Part shown: one piece after another, positions 25,311-33,678 of the stretch
Numbering within the stretch: position 1 is the stretch's first letter
How the letters are laid out: the number at the start of each line of letters is the position of its first letter
Assembly (NCBI GenBank): GCA_028275105.1
Contig: JAQCNI010000113.1
Location: 1 to 41,301 of the forward strand
Length of the DNA stretch: 41,301 nt
Source of the DNA: Halorubrum sp.
GTDB lineage: Archaea; Halobacteriota; Halobacteria; Halobacteriales; Haloferacaceae
Direction: 5' to 3'
Program-made: the position numbers and the translations under genes
The notes under the pieces: generated by a model
The model's input: the letters and a program-made list of their open reading frames with translations, nothing else
Told to the model about the DNA's origin: nothing
Databases searched by the model: none

Positions 25311-28300
25311 ATGTGGACGCCACGATGGGATCGGTCGGGGGGGTCCGCGGGCGACCCGCAGTCATTCGCCGGCGACGGGCGGTCGTTCGCCGGCGACACG
25401 CGGGCGCGGGTTCCGTTTGCCCTGATCGGCGTGTTGCTGTTGGTGAGCAGTTCCGCGTACGCCGCCGGCGTCGTAGATCAGGGGCTCGTGAGCGAGGATC
25501 GAAGCGTCGAGCGGGCGGCCGAGCGGGTCGACGCGGACGCGACGTCGGCGCTCAAAACCGCTGCGCGCGAGGCCGCTCACGACGCCGCTGCCCGTCCGGT
25601 GACCGAAGCACCGACCGGATCCGACGACGGGAGCGCGACGGCCGCGACCGACGCAGTCCGGCCGGGATCGGCCTTCGAGGACGCCTTTCGGATTCGGATC
25701 GCGCTCGCCGGCGCGGACGCGCTCTCCGCGATTGACGCGTCGGTGGGCGACGTCTCGGCGACCGTCTCGTTGGATCGATCCCTCGATCCGGACGACCCGG
25801 GCGATCTCCGGGGGCTCAGAGAATCCGTTACGGTCGGTTCGGTTGCGAACGGGACCGCGGCGCGGGTCGTCTTCGAGAACGTGACGACGACGGCGACCCG
25901 GGACGGACGGATCGTCGCGGAGCGGACCCGGGACCGCACCGTCGTCGTCGCGGTGCCGACGCTTGCGGCCCACGAGCGGACGGAACGATTCGAGGAGCGG
26001 TTGAATCACGGCCCCGTCGAGGGGCCGGGGCTCGGCCGCCAGATAACCGCGAGTCTCTATCCGATAACGTGGGCCCGTGGGTACGCGCAGTACGCCGGCG
26101 CACCGGTCCGGAACGTGCTCGCGAATCGTCACGTCGAACTGTCGACGAACGCCGGGATCGTCAGGACACAACGGGACGTGTTCGGGGCGAGCGACCCTGA
26201 CGCTCGGGGCGGAGTGGCCGAAGCGGCCGCAAGAACCGGCATGACTGACCTCCTCGCCCCCACCCCGCTGGACGAGTCGGCGTGGACCGACGCCGTTCTG
26301 GATACGCCGACGCCGGGAGGGGAACGCGGCGACGCCGGGTTCGAGGCGGCGGCGAACCACACGGACGAAACGACGACCGTCGAGGTCGGACACGCCGCGG
26401 ACGTCGGGGCAGTCTCGACCCACGACGGCCTCGAATCGACCGTCCGCGACAGCTATCGAGTCGAAGCGAGCGTCGAGACTGCGGCCGAACGCACCGTGTG
26501 GGGCGGGAGGCCGAGGCCGGGACCACCGAACGACGACGACTGGGTGCGCGTCGACCGCGACGTCGACTATCGGGTGGACGTCGTTCCGGACCGAGGCGTG
26601 CCCGGAGGGGCTCCATCCGGAACGGTCGAGACGGGCGAGGAACGCGACTTCGGGAGGACGACCCGGGAGGTCACCGTCGAGCGGGCCGCGACCGAAACGT
26701 GGGAACGGACCGTCATACTGGAGGGGCCCGATGGAGGGATCCGCACGAGAATCGTCGAACGGACGACCGTCGCAAGCGTGACCGACCGGTATCACGTCGT
26801 CGTCCGTGTGTCGGGGGCGTACGCGCCGGCGGGCGACGCCCCCGGTCGGCCGGTTGCGACGTTCGGCGCCGGCGGAACGGGCGACGGCCCCGACCTCGCC
26901 GGGACGCCGGGGGCGGCCCGGGCGGACCTCGGCGTCGGCACCGCGTCCGGTGTCGACCGGATCGCCCGGGAGACGGTCAGTGACGGTCGGGTCGAGCGGT
27001 CGACCGTCGTGTTCGGCCATCGATCGGCGGCGACGAGGGATCGGATCCGGGTCGACCTGGACGGCCTCCGAGTCGCGGTTCGCGGCATCGAAACCGAGCT
27101 GTCGATGGAGGCGACGGCCGTGGGCGAGGCGAAACCGTACGGGGACCTCGCCGACGAGCTCCGTTCGCGGCGATCGGCGCTGGTGGACGCACCCTCGACC
27201 TACGACGGGGCCGCGGAGCGTGCGCGGATCGCGGTTCGGGTCGCCTACCTCGACGCCGTTATCGCCGAACTAGAGGCGGCCGCCGCCGACGGTGAGGCCG
27301 CCACCGACGGGTTGCTCGACCGGGTCGATGCCACCTTCGACGGCCCGTCGGTCGGGGAGACGATCGCCGAGCGGGAGGCCGCACGGGACACCGAAACGCA
27401 CCGCGCTGGGGAACAAGGACCGGGTGGACCCGTGACGTTCGTCCCGGACGGCTCGCCGGGATACCTCCCGCGGACGGCGGTCGACGGGGACGACGCCACA
27501 GCCGTCGAGGAAACGGAACCGATCCGACCGCTCGCCACGCGGAACATCAACTACGTGACGGTGCCGTACGGCGATGCGGCGAGCGGGATCGTCGAGCGGA
27601 TCCTCGGGAACGAGGACACCGTTCGGATCGGGGTCGCGGGGCGCGCGGTCGTCGCGGCCGACGAACTCCTCGCGGGGCGCGAGGACCCGGATCTGCGCTC
27701 CGATAGGGACGAACTCGCCCGACGGATCGAAACGTCGCGGGCGGTCGTCGATCGGGAACTCGTCGTCGCGCTCGAGCGCCGAACGTCGCTGACGCGTCGG
27801 GAACGACGGTCGATCGTGACGTCGATTGGGGCCACGTACGACTCGCCGGGGACGCGGGCGGTCGCGATCGGCAACGGCGAGTACGCGGAGCGGATCGCCG
27901 CCGAGGCCACGAGGGTCGGATCGCTGTCCGATGGGGAGGAGGCAGCCCTCGCGGCACGGCTCCGTGTCGCGCTCAGGGGCGCGGCGGGACGGAACGCGGT
28001 TCGGATTCCGACGCGGTTCGTCGACGGGCCGACCGGGGCGGTTCGCAAGGGCGTCAAGAACGAGATGGCGGGGGCCATCGAGGACGGCGGGAGGCGCGCC
28101 GGCGAGGAAGCGGCCGAACGATGGACGCCGAAACCGGTCCGGAGCGTCGGTGCCGGACTGCCGGTCGCACCCGTGCCGGGGTACTGGGTGGCGACGGTGA
28201 ACGCCTGGCGGGTGGAGGTCCGCGGGGAGTACCCCCGGTTTACGCTCACCGCCGACGTGGGACCGCCGGACGAACCCTTCGAATATGTTCGGGAGGAGGG

Positions 28301-28460
28301 AACGGTAACGGTGACCGTCGGCGACGACCCGGTGCGGTTGGGAACGACGGAGCCGGTCCGGTTCGAGACGGGGACCGTCGTCATCATCGCGGTCCCCCCC
28401 AAGCCGCCGGGTGTCGGCGACGTCGACGGGACCAGAGACGAGACGTCCGAAAGATGGTGA
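25311..28460 (+). CDS. Very large pilus-cluster protein of unknown function (DUF7286-like)
   Basis: 1049 residues from ATG 25311; GTG codons at 25302 and 25305 overlap the preceding stop and are possible starts. One N-terminal membrane helix (VPFALIGVLLLVSSSAYAAG, about residues 33-52) is followed by roughly 1000 residues predicted outside, with many charged helices (for example AAEWERVD-like Glu/Arg stretches and ELEAAAADGE) and beta-prone parts. A Pro-rich hydrophobic stretch IIAVPPKPPG is near the C-terminus. No repeats or known domains recognised. Position as last gene of the cluster and its size suggest a surface or tip protein; this is inference. Confidence 0.74.
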   Translation: MWTPRWDRSGGSAGDPQSFAGDGRSFAGDTRARVPFALIGVLLLVSSSAYAAGVVDQGLVSEDRSVERAAERVDADATSALKTAAREAAHDAAARPVTEAPTGSDDGSATAATDAVRPGSAFEDAFRIRIALAGADALSAIDASVGDVSATVSLDRSLDPDDPGDLRGLRESVTVGSVANGTAARVVFENVTTTATRDGRIVAERTRDRTVVVAVPTLAAHERTERFEERLNHGPVEGPGLGRQITASLYPITWARGYAQYAGAPVRNVLANRHVELSTNAGIVRTQRDVFGASDPDARGGVAEAAARTGMTDLLAPTPLDESAWTDAVLDTPTPGGERGDAGFEAAANHTDETTTVEVGHAADVGAVSTHDGLESTVRDSYRVEASVETAAERTVWGGRPRPGPPNDDDWVRVDRDVDYRVDVVPDRGVPGGAPSGTVETGEERDFGRTTREVTVERAATETWERTVILEGPDGGIRTRIVERTTVASVTDRYHVVVRVSGAYAPAGDAPGRPVATFGAGGTGDGPDLAGTPGAARADLGVGTASGVDRIARETVSDGRVERSTVVFGHRSAATRDRIRVDLDGLRVAVRGIETELSMEATAVGEAKPYGDLADELRSRRSALVDAPSTYDGAAERARIAVRVAYLDAVIAELEAAAADGEAATDGLLDRVDATFDGPSVGETIAEREAARDTETHRAGEQGPGGPVTFVPDGSPGYLPRTAVDGDDATAVEETEPIRPLATRNINYVTVPYGDAASGIVERILGNEDTVRIGVAGRAVVAADELLAGREDPDLRSDRDELARRIETSRAVVDRELVVALERRTSLTRRERRSIVTSIGATYDSPGTRAVAIGNGEYAERIAAEATRVGSLSDGEEAALAARLRVALRGAAGRNAVRIPTRFVDGPTGAVRKGVKNEMAGAIEDGGRRAGEEAAERWTPKPVRSVGAGLPVAPVPGYWVATVNAWRVEVRGEYPRFTLTADVGPPDEPFEYVREEGTVTVTVGDDPVRLGTTEPVRFETGTVVIIAVPPKPPGVGDVDGTRDETSERW

Positions 28461-28576
28461 TCCGGATCATGCCGTGGACAAGGGCGATCGTGGCCGGACG
28501 GTCGTGGCAGGCCGAGCGGTTCGGCCACGCGGCCGCCGACCGGAGCCGTTTTGGGGCGCGGTGCCCGATCAGCGAT

Positions 28577-29032
28577 ATGTTCCACGAGGTCGTCGAGGGG
28601 TCCGAATCCACCGACGGAGCGGGGAGCGGTGGGGAAACGATCGAGGCGGCGTCGTTGTTGGCGGGATTCGAGACGCTGTTGGCCGAGGCGGTCGCCGACG
28701 CGGGACCGGACCGGGTTACGGCGGCGACGCCGCTGGACGCGGAAACGGTCGTCACGGTGGCGGACGGCGATGCGGCCGGCCTCACCGTGACGGAGGGAGC
28801 GGCAGTGCTCGCGGCGACCGGGAGCGACGACCCGGAAACGCTCGTCGCCGAACTCCGCGACCATCTGCTGATGGGGATGACGACGGCGGTGCTCGACGTC
28901 GACACGATCGCTGCGGCGATCGACGCCGACCTCACCGGCCAGGAGGTCCAACAGACCCTCGAAGGGCGTGCCGCGATGACCCTCGGACAGCTTGCCGAGA
29001 TCATGGCGGTCATCGAGACGAACAAGCGATGA
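28577..29032 (+). CDS. Conserved haloarchaeal helical protein (DUF5791-like)
   Basis: 151 residues from ATG 28577, which has a TTTTGG box 23-28 bases upstream; 40 upstream residues in frame are rejected as basic and unlike the protein. Acidic N-terminus, then helices including LTVTEGAAVLAATG and the block LRDHLLMGMTTAVLDVDTIA and LTGQEVQQTLEGRAAMTLGQ. This second block is what I recall from DUF5791. It may bind DNA through the DLTGQEVQQ helix-turn-helix-like part, but that is speculative. It overlaps the next start by ATGA. Confidence 0.75.
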   Translation: MFHEVVEGSESTDGAGSGGETIEAASLLAGFETLLAEAVADAGPDRVTAATPLDAETVVTVADGDAAGLTVTEGAAVLAATGSDDPETLVAELRDHLLMGMTTAVLDVDTIAAAIDADLTGQEVQQTLEGRAAMTLGQLAEIMAVIETNKR

Positions 29033-29985
29033 GGGTCGTCGTCTTGGGGTGTGGCTACGTCGGCCTCGAACTCTCGCGTCAACTCGCTGAACGCGGACAC
29101 GACGTTACCGGCGTCCGTCGGTCGAGCGATGGGATCACCGCGATAAACGATCTCGGGGAGTCAGTTGGGGCCGACGGGTCGGTCGACGAAAACGGATCCA
29201 CCGACCGGATCGGATCCGTCGAGGGGATCCGTGCGGACGTGACCGATCCGGCGACGCTCGCGACGTTGCCGGACGCCGACTGCGTCGTGTTCGCGGCCAG
29301 TTCCGGCGGCCGGGGCGCGGACGCGGCACGGAGGGTGTACGTCGAGGGGCTCCGGAACGTGATGGAGGAGTACGCGGATCGATCGGCTGCGCCGGACCGG
29401 CTGGTGTACACCTCGTCGACGGGAGTTTACGGCGACCACGACGGCGGGTGGGTTGACGAGGCCACGCCGATCGATCCGACCACCGAAAAGACGCGGGTGC
29501 TGGCGGCGGCGGAGCGGATCGCATTGGAGGCGACCGAACGGGCCGGGATCGACGGGACGGTGGCCCGGTTCGCGGGGCTGTACGGTCCGGGCCGGTACCG
29601 GCTTCGGCGATACCTCGACGGACCCGTGACCGCCGGCTACCTCAACATGGTCCATCGGGACGATGCCGCCGGGGCGATCCGACACCTTCTCGAAACGAAC
29701 GGTGCGCGCGGGAAGCCGGTGGTCGTCGTCGACGACGAACCGGTGGACAAACACCCGTTCGCCGACTGGCTCGCCGACGAGTGCGGGGTCCCGCGCCCCG
29801 AAAAACGGTCGGTCGAGGAGCGGATCGCCGACGGAGACTCCTCCGCGGCGGCCCGGCGGCGGCTCCGGACGAGCAAGCGTTGCTCGAACGACCGACTCCG
29901 GTCGCTCGGGTACGAGTTCGCGTACCCGACGTTCCGGGAAGGGTACCGCGACGCGATAGCGGGGTTCCGACGACCGGAGGGGTAA
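29029..29985 (+). CDS. NAD(P)-binding SDR/epimerase-family protein (YeeZ-like)
   Basis: 318-residue Rossmann protein of the extended or atypical SDR group. The nucleotide-binding loop is GCGYVG at 7-12; DCVVFAAS and VYTSSTGVYG mark the core strands, and NMVHRDDAAGAI is a motif common in these epimerase-like proteins. The GCGYVG start resembles bacterial YeeZ. An insert rich in Gly/Ser/Asp (around VGADGSVDENGSTD) lies after the first unit. Substrate cannot be told from sequence. It overlaps the DUF5791-like gene by ATGA. Confidence 0.88.
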   Translation: MRVVVLGCGYVGLELSRQLAERGHDVTGVRRSSDGITAINDLGESVGADGSVDENGSTDRIGSVEGIRADVTDPATLATLPDADCVVFAASSGGRGADAARRVYVEGLRNVMEEYADRSAAPDRLVYTSSTGVYGDHDGGWVDEATPIDPTTEKTRVLAAAERIALEATERAGIDGTVARFAGLYGPGRYRLRRYLDGPVTAGYLNMVHRDDAAGAIRHLLETNGARGKPVVVVDDEPVDKHPFADWLADECGVPRPEKRSVEERIADGDSSAAARRRLRTSKRCSNDRLRSLGYEFAYPTFREGYRDAIAGFRRPEG

Positions 29986-30111
29986 CCGCGACCCGAACCA
30001 TGGTAGACCAGCGTTGATCGGTTTCCGGCGGGGCCGGCTCAACACCGTCGGATGCGAGGGGACGAAAACGTCATCAAGCTTCTTGTGTCGGCAGTGACTC
30101 CGGGTGGACGT

Positions 30112-31287
30112 ATGTGGGTCTCAGGGGCGATCAGTGGGGGGATTCCCGAGGCGGAAGCGTTCGTTCGGGCGAACCCCGAGTGGGTCGCGGTGGCGGGCTT
30201 CGTCGCCGTCATCGCGATCGCGGGCGCCTACGCGCTGGTCCGAGCACGCCGCTCCGCGGGCGTCAAGTTCCGTCGGTTGCTCGCGAAAAAGTCCGAGATA
30301 GTCGTGCTGATGCACCCGAACCCCGATCCGGACGCGATGGCGTCCGCGGTCGGGATCGCGTCGCTGGCGGACCAGTTGGACGTCGACGCGACCATCCAAT
30401 ACTCCGGACAGATTCGTCATCAGGAGAATCGGGCGTTCCGGACGGTTTTGGAGCTGGAACTCGACCGTCTCGATCACGTCAGCGACCTTGCGGCGGAGTC
30501 GGTCGTCCTCGTCGACCACAACGAGGCGCGGGGCTTCGCGGGTGCGGATGGAGTCCTCCCGACCGCGGTGATCGACCACCATCCCGGGGACGGGGCGGGC
30601 GAGGAGTTCACCGACGTCCGAACCGATTACGGGGCGACCGCCTCGGTCGTCGCGGAGTACTTTGACGACAACGGCGCGGCGCCGGTCCCCCCGGACAAGC
30701 ATGCGAGCGAGGCGGGCGGCGACCTCGTGGTGCCGACGAGGGCGGCGACGGGGGTGTTGTACGGGATCCTCGCCGATACCAAACATCTCACCGTCGGCGC
30801 GAGCGAGGCCGACTTCGCCGCGGCGGCATACGTGTATCCCGGGGTCGATCAGGACCAGCTGGACCGCGTCGCCAACCCCGCAGTCGACGCGGAAGTGCTG
30901 GAGGTGAAGGCACGGGCGATCGCCGGGAGGCGGATCGAAGGGTCGTTCGCGGTCGCCGACGTCGGCGGGATAAACAACGTCGACGCGATCCCGCAGGCCG
31001 CGGACGAACTCATCCAACTCGAGGGCGTCACCGCGGTCGTCGTTATCGGGGAGCGTAACGGCGAAGTACACCTCTCCGGACGGTCGCGGGACGACCGGGT
31101 ACACATGGGGAACGCCATCGATTCGGTCCTGTCCGACGTCACCAACGGGAACGGCGGGGGCCATTCCCGGATGGGTGGCGGGACGGTCACGCCCGAGATC
31201 GATCCGACGGGGGACGAGGACCCGGAGACGGTCGACCGCGACGAGCTCTGCGATGAACTGTTCCGCGCGATGGCCGGAGACGTGTGA
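30112..31287 (+). CDS. Membrane-anchored DHH/DHHA1 phosphoesterase
   Basis: 391 residues: one N-terminal membrane helix (24-43, VAVAGFVAVIAIAGAYALV), then a DHH phosphoesterase domain with motif I HPNPDPDA at 68-75, motif II VDHN at 134-137 and DHH at 155-157. The C-terminal DHHA1 domain has GGHSRMGGG. Such enzymes hydrolyse cyclic or linear dinucleotides, short oligoribonucleotides or pAp; the membrane tether recalls bacterial GdpP but PAS and GGDEF parts are absent. ATG 30112 is preferred; the in-frame ATG at 30052 would add 20 residues and has no box A. Substrate is unknown. Confidence 0.88.
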   Translation: MWVSGAISGGIPEAEAFVRANPEWVAVAGFVAVIAIAGAYALVRARRSAGVKFRRLLAKKSEIVVLMHPNPDPDAMASAVGIASLADQLDVDATIQYSGQIRHQENRAFRTVLELELDRLDHVSDLAAESVVLVDHNEARGFAGADGVLPTAVIDHHPGDGAGEEFTDVRTDYGATASVVAEYFDDNGAAPVPPDKHASEAGGDLVVPTRAATGVLYGILADTKHLTVGASEADFAAAAYVYPGVDQDQLDRVANPAVDAEVLEVKARAIAGRRIEGSFAVADVGGINNVDAIPQAADELIQLEGVTAVVVIGERNGEVHLSGRSRDDRVHMGNAIDSVLSDVTNGNGGGHSRMGGGTVTPEIDPTGDEDPETVDRDELCDELFRAMAGDV

Positions 31288-31361
31288 ACCACCCGCCGGA
31301 GATGCCCGACGGACCCGTCAGCGGAGCCAACGACTAACATGGAGGACGCGTATCGACGGGC

Positions 31362-31499
31362 ATGGACAGCCCCGATGGCCGGGCCGTCGACGACGGGTGG
31401 CTGAGCCTCCTCGGAGTCGGAATCGGGTACGTGCTCGCGGCCGGGTTGGTGTTTCTCGTCGTCTTTCCGTTGCCGTACGTGATCGTGAGTGCCCTGTAA
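31362..31499 (+). CDS. 45-residue membrane protein
   Basis: MDSPDGRAVDDGWLSLLG, then a hydrophobic span of about 27 residues (VGIGYVLAAGLVFLVVF and onward) ending VIVSAL and TAA at 31497-31499. The charged N-terminus and single long helix fit a small haloarchaeal membrane protein. It begins 74 bases after the DHH gene and faces PAN tail to tail. A box-like ACTAAC lies about 27 bases upstream. It could be chance, but third-codon-position G/C bias is strong throughout. Confidence 0.55.
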   Translation: MDSPDGRAVDDGWLSLLGVGIGYVLAAGLVFLVVFPLPYVIVSAL

Positions 31500-31574
31500 C
31501 GGTACGGATCGCATGGAAACGAGAGCGGAAACCGGGACGGACCGAAACGGAGCGGAACCGATGAGCGCGGGAGG

Positions 31575-32789
31575 TTAGGCGAACGCCAGCGAGTCGTCGG
31601 CGTCGTTGCCGTCGTCGGCTCGGAGCTTCTCGTACGCCTCGAGGAAGTCGTCGAGCGTAACCCGCGTCCTGTCGTCGCGGATCGCGAACATCCCCGCTTC
31701 GGTACAGATCGCCTTGATATCGGCTCCGGACGCGTCGTCGACCATCCCGGCGAGTTCGGCGAAATCGATTCCGTCCGCCACGTTCATCTTCCGAGTGTGG
31801 ATACGGAAGATGATCTCCCGGCCCGCGGTGTCGGGTTTCGGTACCTCGATGAGACGGTCGAACCGGCCGGGACGCAGAATTGCCTCGTCGAGCATGTCGA
31901 ACCGGTTGGTTGCGGCGATGATTCGAACCTCGCCGCGCTCGTCGAACCCGTCCATCTCGGAGAGCAACTGCATCATCGTTCGCTGGACCTCGGCGTCGCC
32001 CGAGGTCTTCGAGTCGGTCCGCTTGGAGGCGATGGCGTCGATCTCGTCGATGAAGATGACGGCGGGCTGGTTCTCGCGGGCGACTTCGAACAGGTCGCGG
32101 ACGAGTTTCGCGCCCTCGCCGATGAACTTGTGGACGAGCTCGGAACCGGCCATCTTGATGAACGTCGCGTCGGTCTCGTTGGCGACCGCCTTCGCCAGCA
32201 TCGTCTTGCCGGTTCCCGGCGGGCCGTACAGGAGGACGCCGCTCGGCGGCTGGATGCCGACGTCCTCGAACATCTCCGGGCGCTCGAGCGGGAGTTCGAC
32301 GGTCTCGCGAACCTCCTGCATCTGGTCGCCGAGCCCGCCGATGTCCTCGTAGGTGACGTCGGGGGAGTGTTCGACCTGCATCACGCGGGCGCGGACGTCG
32401 GTCTCCTTTTCGAGCTTCTTGACGACGGACAGCGAGTTGTTCACCGCGACCCGGTCGTCGGGGTCAAGCGTCCGTCGGAGCTCGTCGGTGATCTCGGTCA
32501 ACGCCTCCTGGTTGTTTCCGTGCTGTTTGATGACGGCTCCCTCCTCGGTGATCTCCTGAACGGTCGCGACGAACAGCGGCGACTGCTTGAGCTTCTTGTT
32601 CTCGTGGGTGAGTCGTTCGAGCTTCTGTTGATACTTGTTGTTCTCGGCGTTCGCGTCGAGAAGTTTGTCGCGCATCTCCTCGTTCTGCGACTCGAGCACC
32701 TCGAGGCGTTCCTGGAGGGTCTCGATCTTCTCTTGTCTCGACGCCGATCCCTCGTAGGGCATGTCGACGTCGTCAACCGTATCACTCAT
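31575..32789 (-). CDS. pan: Proteasome-activating nucleotidase (PAN)
   Basis: AAA+ ATPase ring that unfolds substrates and feeds them to the archaeal 20S proteasome. The 404-residue protein has an N-terminal coiled coil (about 17-68), an OB-domain (about 70-140), Walker A GPPGTGKT at 189-196, pore loop KFIGEG at 221-226, Walker B IDEID at 247-251 and the second-region sensor AATNRFDMLD with RPGRFDR. The C-terminus ends LAFA, a degenerate form of the HbYX gate-opening motif (usually hydrophobic-Tyr-X). ATG 32789 is set by a CTTATCC box at 32812-32818 on the minus strand. Confidence 0.96.
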   Translation of the reverse strand: MSDTVDDVDMPYEGSASRQEKIETLQERLEVLESQNEEMRDKLLDANAENNKYQQKLERLTHENKKLKQSPLFVATVQEITEEGAVIKQHGNNQEALTEITDELRRTLDPDDRVAVNNSLSVVKKLEKETDVRARVMQVEHSPDVTYEDIGGLGDQMQEVRETVELPLERPEMFEDVGIQPPSGVLLYGPPGTGKTMLAKAVANETDATFIKMAGSELVHKFIGEGAKLVRDLFEVARENQPAVIFIDEIDAIASKRTDSKTSGDAEVQRTMMQLLSEMDGFDERGEVRIIAATNRFDMLDEAILRPGRFDRLIEVPKPDTAGREIIFRIHTRKMNVADGIDFAELAGMVDDASGADIKAICTEAGMFAIRDDRTRVTLDDFLEAYEKLRADDGNDADDSLAFA

Positions 32790-32811
32790 TGATCGAAACA
32801 AGGTGTCTCGC

Positions 32812-32818
32812 GGATAAG
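32812..32818 (-). promoter_or_regulatory. Box A of pan
   Basis: CTTATCC 23-29 bases before the ATG at 32789 on the minus strand. Confidence 0.55.
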
Positions 32819-32853
32819 AGGTTTCGGGTGGGAGCACTCGCGGCGGGGAAATG

Positions 32854-32870
32854 AGGGAAATATATTCCCT
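32854..32870. promoter_or_regulatory. Palindrome in the pan/HTH divergent region
   Basis: AGGGAA-ATATA-TTCCCT: perfect 6-base arms around a 5-base A/T core, 65-81 bases upstream of pan and 60-76 upstream of the HTH gene. It is operator-like in symmetry and position, in a strikingly A+T-rich stretch. Confidence 0.5.
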
Positions 32871-32887
32871 TAGGTAATAAAAATAGA

Positions 32888-32906
32888 TAGTAAATATTAT
32901 TTAGTA
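32888..32906. promoter_or_regulatory. Second palindrome, overlapping the likely HTH promoter
   Basis: A 19-base near-palindrome, TAGTAAATATTATTTAGTA, centred at 32897 with one mismatched pair; the inner 13 bases are fully symmetric. It spans -24 to -42 relative to the ATG at 32930, where box A should be, so a bound repressor would block transcription. Confidence 0.5.
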
Positions 32907-32929
32907 GCATTAATTATGGAGACGTACGA

Positions 32930-33190
32930 ATGAGCACCACGGAACCCGTCGCGACCGACGAGGATTCGGATCGCTGGGAGGCGGTTCGCGATCTGCCGCC
33001 GAGCGCGAAACTCGTCGCGAAAGTACTCGAGTACGACGATACGCTGACGCAGAGCGAACTCGCCGAGGAGACGCTGCTTCCACCGCGTACCGTCAGGTAC
33101 GCGCTCTCGCGGCTCGAGGAGGTGGACGCCATCGACTCCCGGTTCTCGTTTACCGACGCGCGGAAGCGACTGTACTCGTTGTCGGTGTGA
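32930..33190 (+). CDS. Small winged-helix transcription regulator
   Basis: 86 residues: about 20 acidic residues, then a compact winged helix with DLPPSAKLVAKVLEYDD, TQSELAEETLLPPRTVRYAL as the helix-turn-helix with recognition helix, and the wing VDAIDSRFSFTDARKRLYSL. It belongs to the MarR/TrmB-like minimal wHTH type common in haloarchaea. It is divergent from pan, and two palindromes lie between them, so autoregulation or control of pan is likely by position, though unproven. Confidence 0.85.
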   Translation: MSTTEPVATDEDSDRWEAVRDLPPSAKLVAKVLEYDDTLTQSELAEETLLPPRTVRYALSRLEEVDAIDSRFSFTDARKRLYSLSV

Positions 33191-33263
33191 CGGCGGCGCC
33201 GGCCGATCACCGGTCGGAAACGTGCCGGAAGCGTGGCCGTGGCGGGCCGGGAACGGGCCGGAG

Positions 33264-33270
33264 ATATAAA
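33264..33270 (+). promoter_or_regulatory. Box A of the 33294 gene
   Basis: ATATAAA 24-30 bases before the GTG at 33294. Confidence 0.6.
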
Positions 33271-33293
33271 CCGGATTCCGCACCAGAAAGCGT

Positions 33294-33611
33294 GTGGTCA
33301 CCACCGAGGACGTCAAACGGGCGCTCGCCGCGCTGGCGACCCGAACCAACACGGCGACCCGACCGTACGCGGCGGTGATAGACGAGGGCGACGCCGCCCG
33401 GGACGACCTTCGACGGGCCGCGGGGTTCGTCGAGGCCGTCGGGACCGATCGGCTGACGGACGCGATCGACGACGCGGAACGCGACGGGAACGACGAGGCC
33501 GCCGCTCGCGGGCGTGAAGCCCTCTCCGCGTACCGCCGGTTCCGGTCGGCCGCGTCCGGGGCCGGCCGACCGGGAACGAAGGATGACCGCCCCGGAACGA
33601 GGATGTTATAG
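33294..33611 (+). CDS. Hypothetical haloarchaeal protein, 105 residues
   Basis: From a GTG at 33294 the protein is acidic and helical: MVTTEDVKRALAALATR, then PYAAVIDEGDAARDDLRRAA, a second acidic helix (RLTDAIDDAERDGNDEAAA), and a basic, Gly/Pro-rich tail. No domain recognised. The box A spacing supports this GTG start and a leaderless message. It is followed by the 603-base gap that holds repeat copy A. Confidence 0.66.
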   Translation: MVTTEDVKRALAALATRTNTATRPYAAVIDEGDAARDDLRRAAGFVEAVGTDRLTDAIDDAERDGNDEAAARGREALSAYRRFRSAASGAGRPGTKDDRPGTRML

Positions 33612-33678
33612 ACGCCTTCCCACACCCAAAGAGGAGTCGCTCAGTACAGCCGAAGGAGCGGTCGATCCGTGGTGCGGT

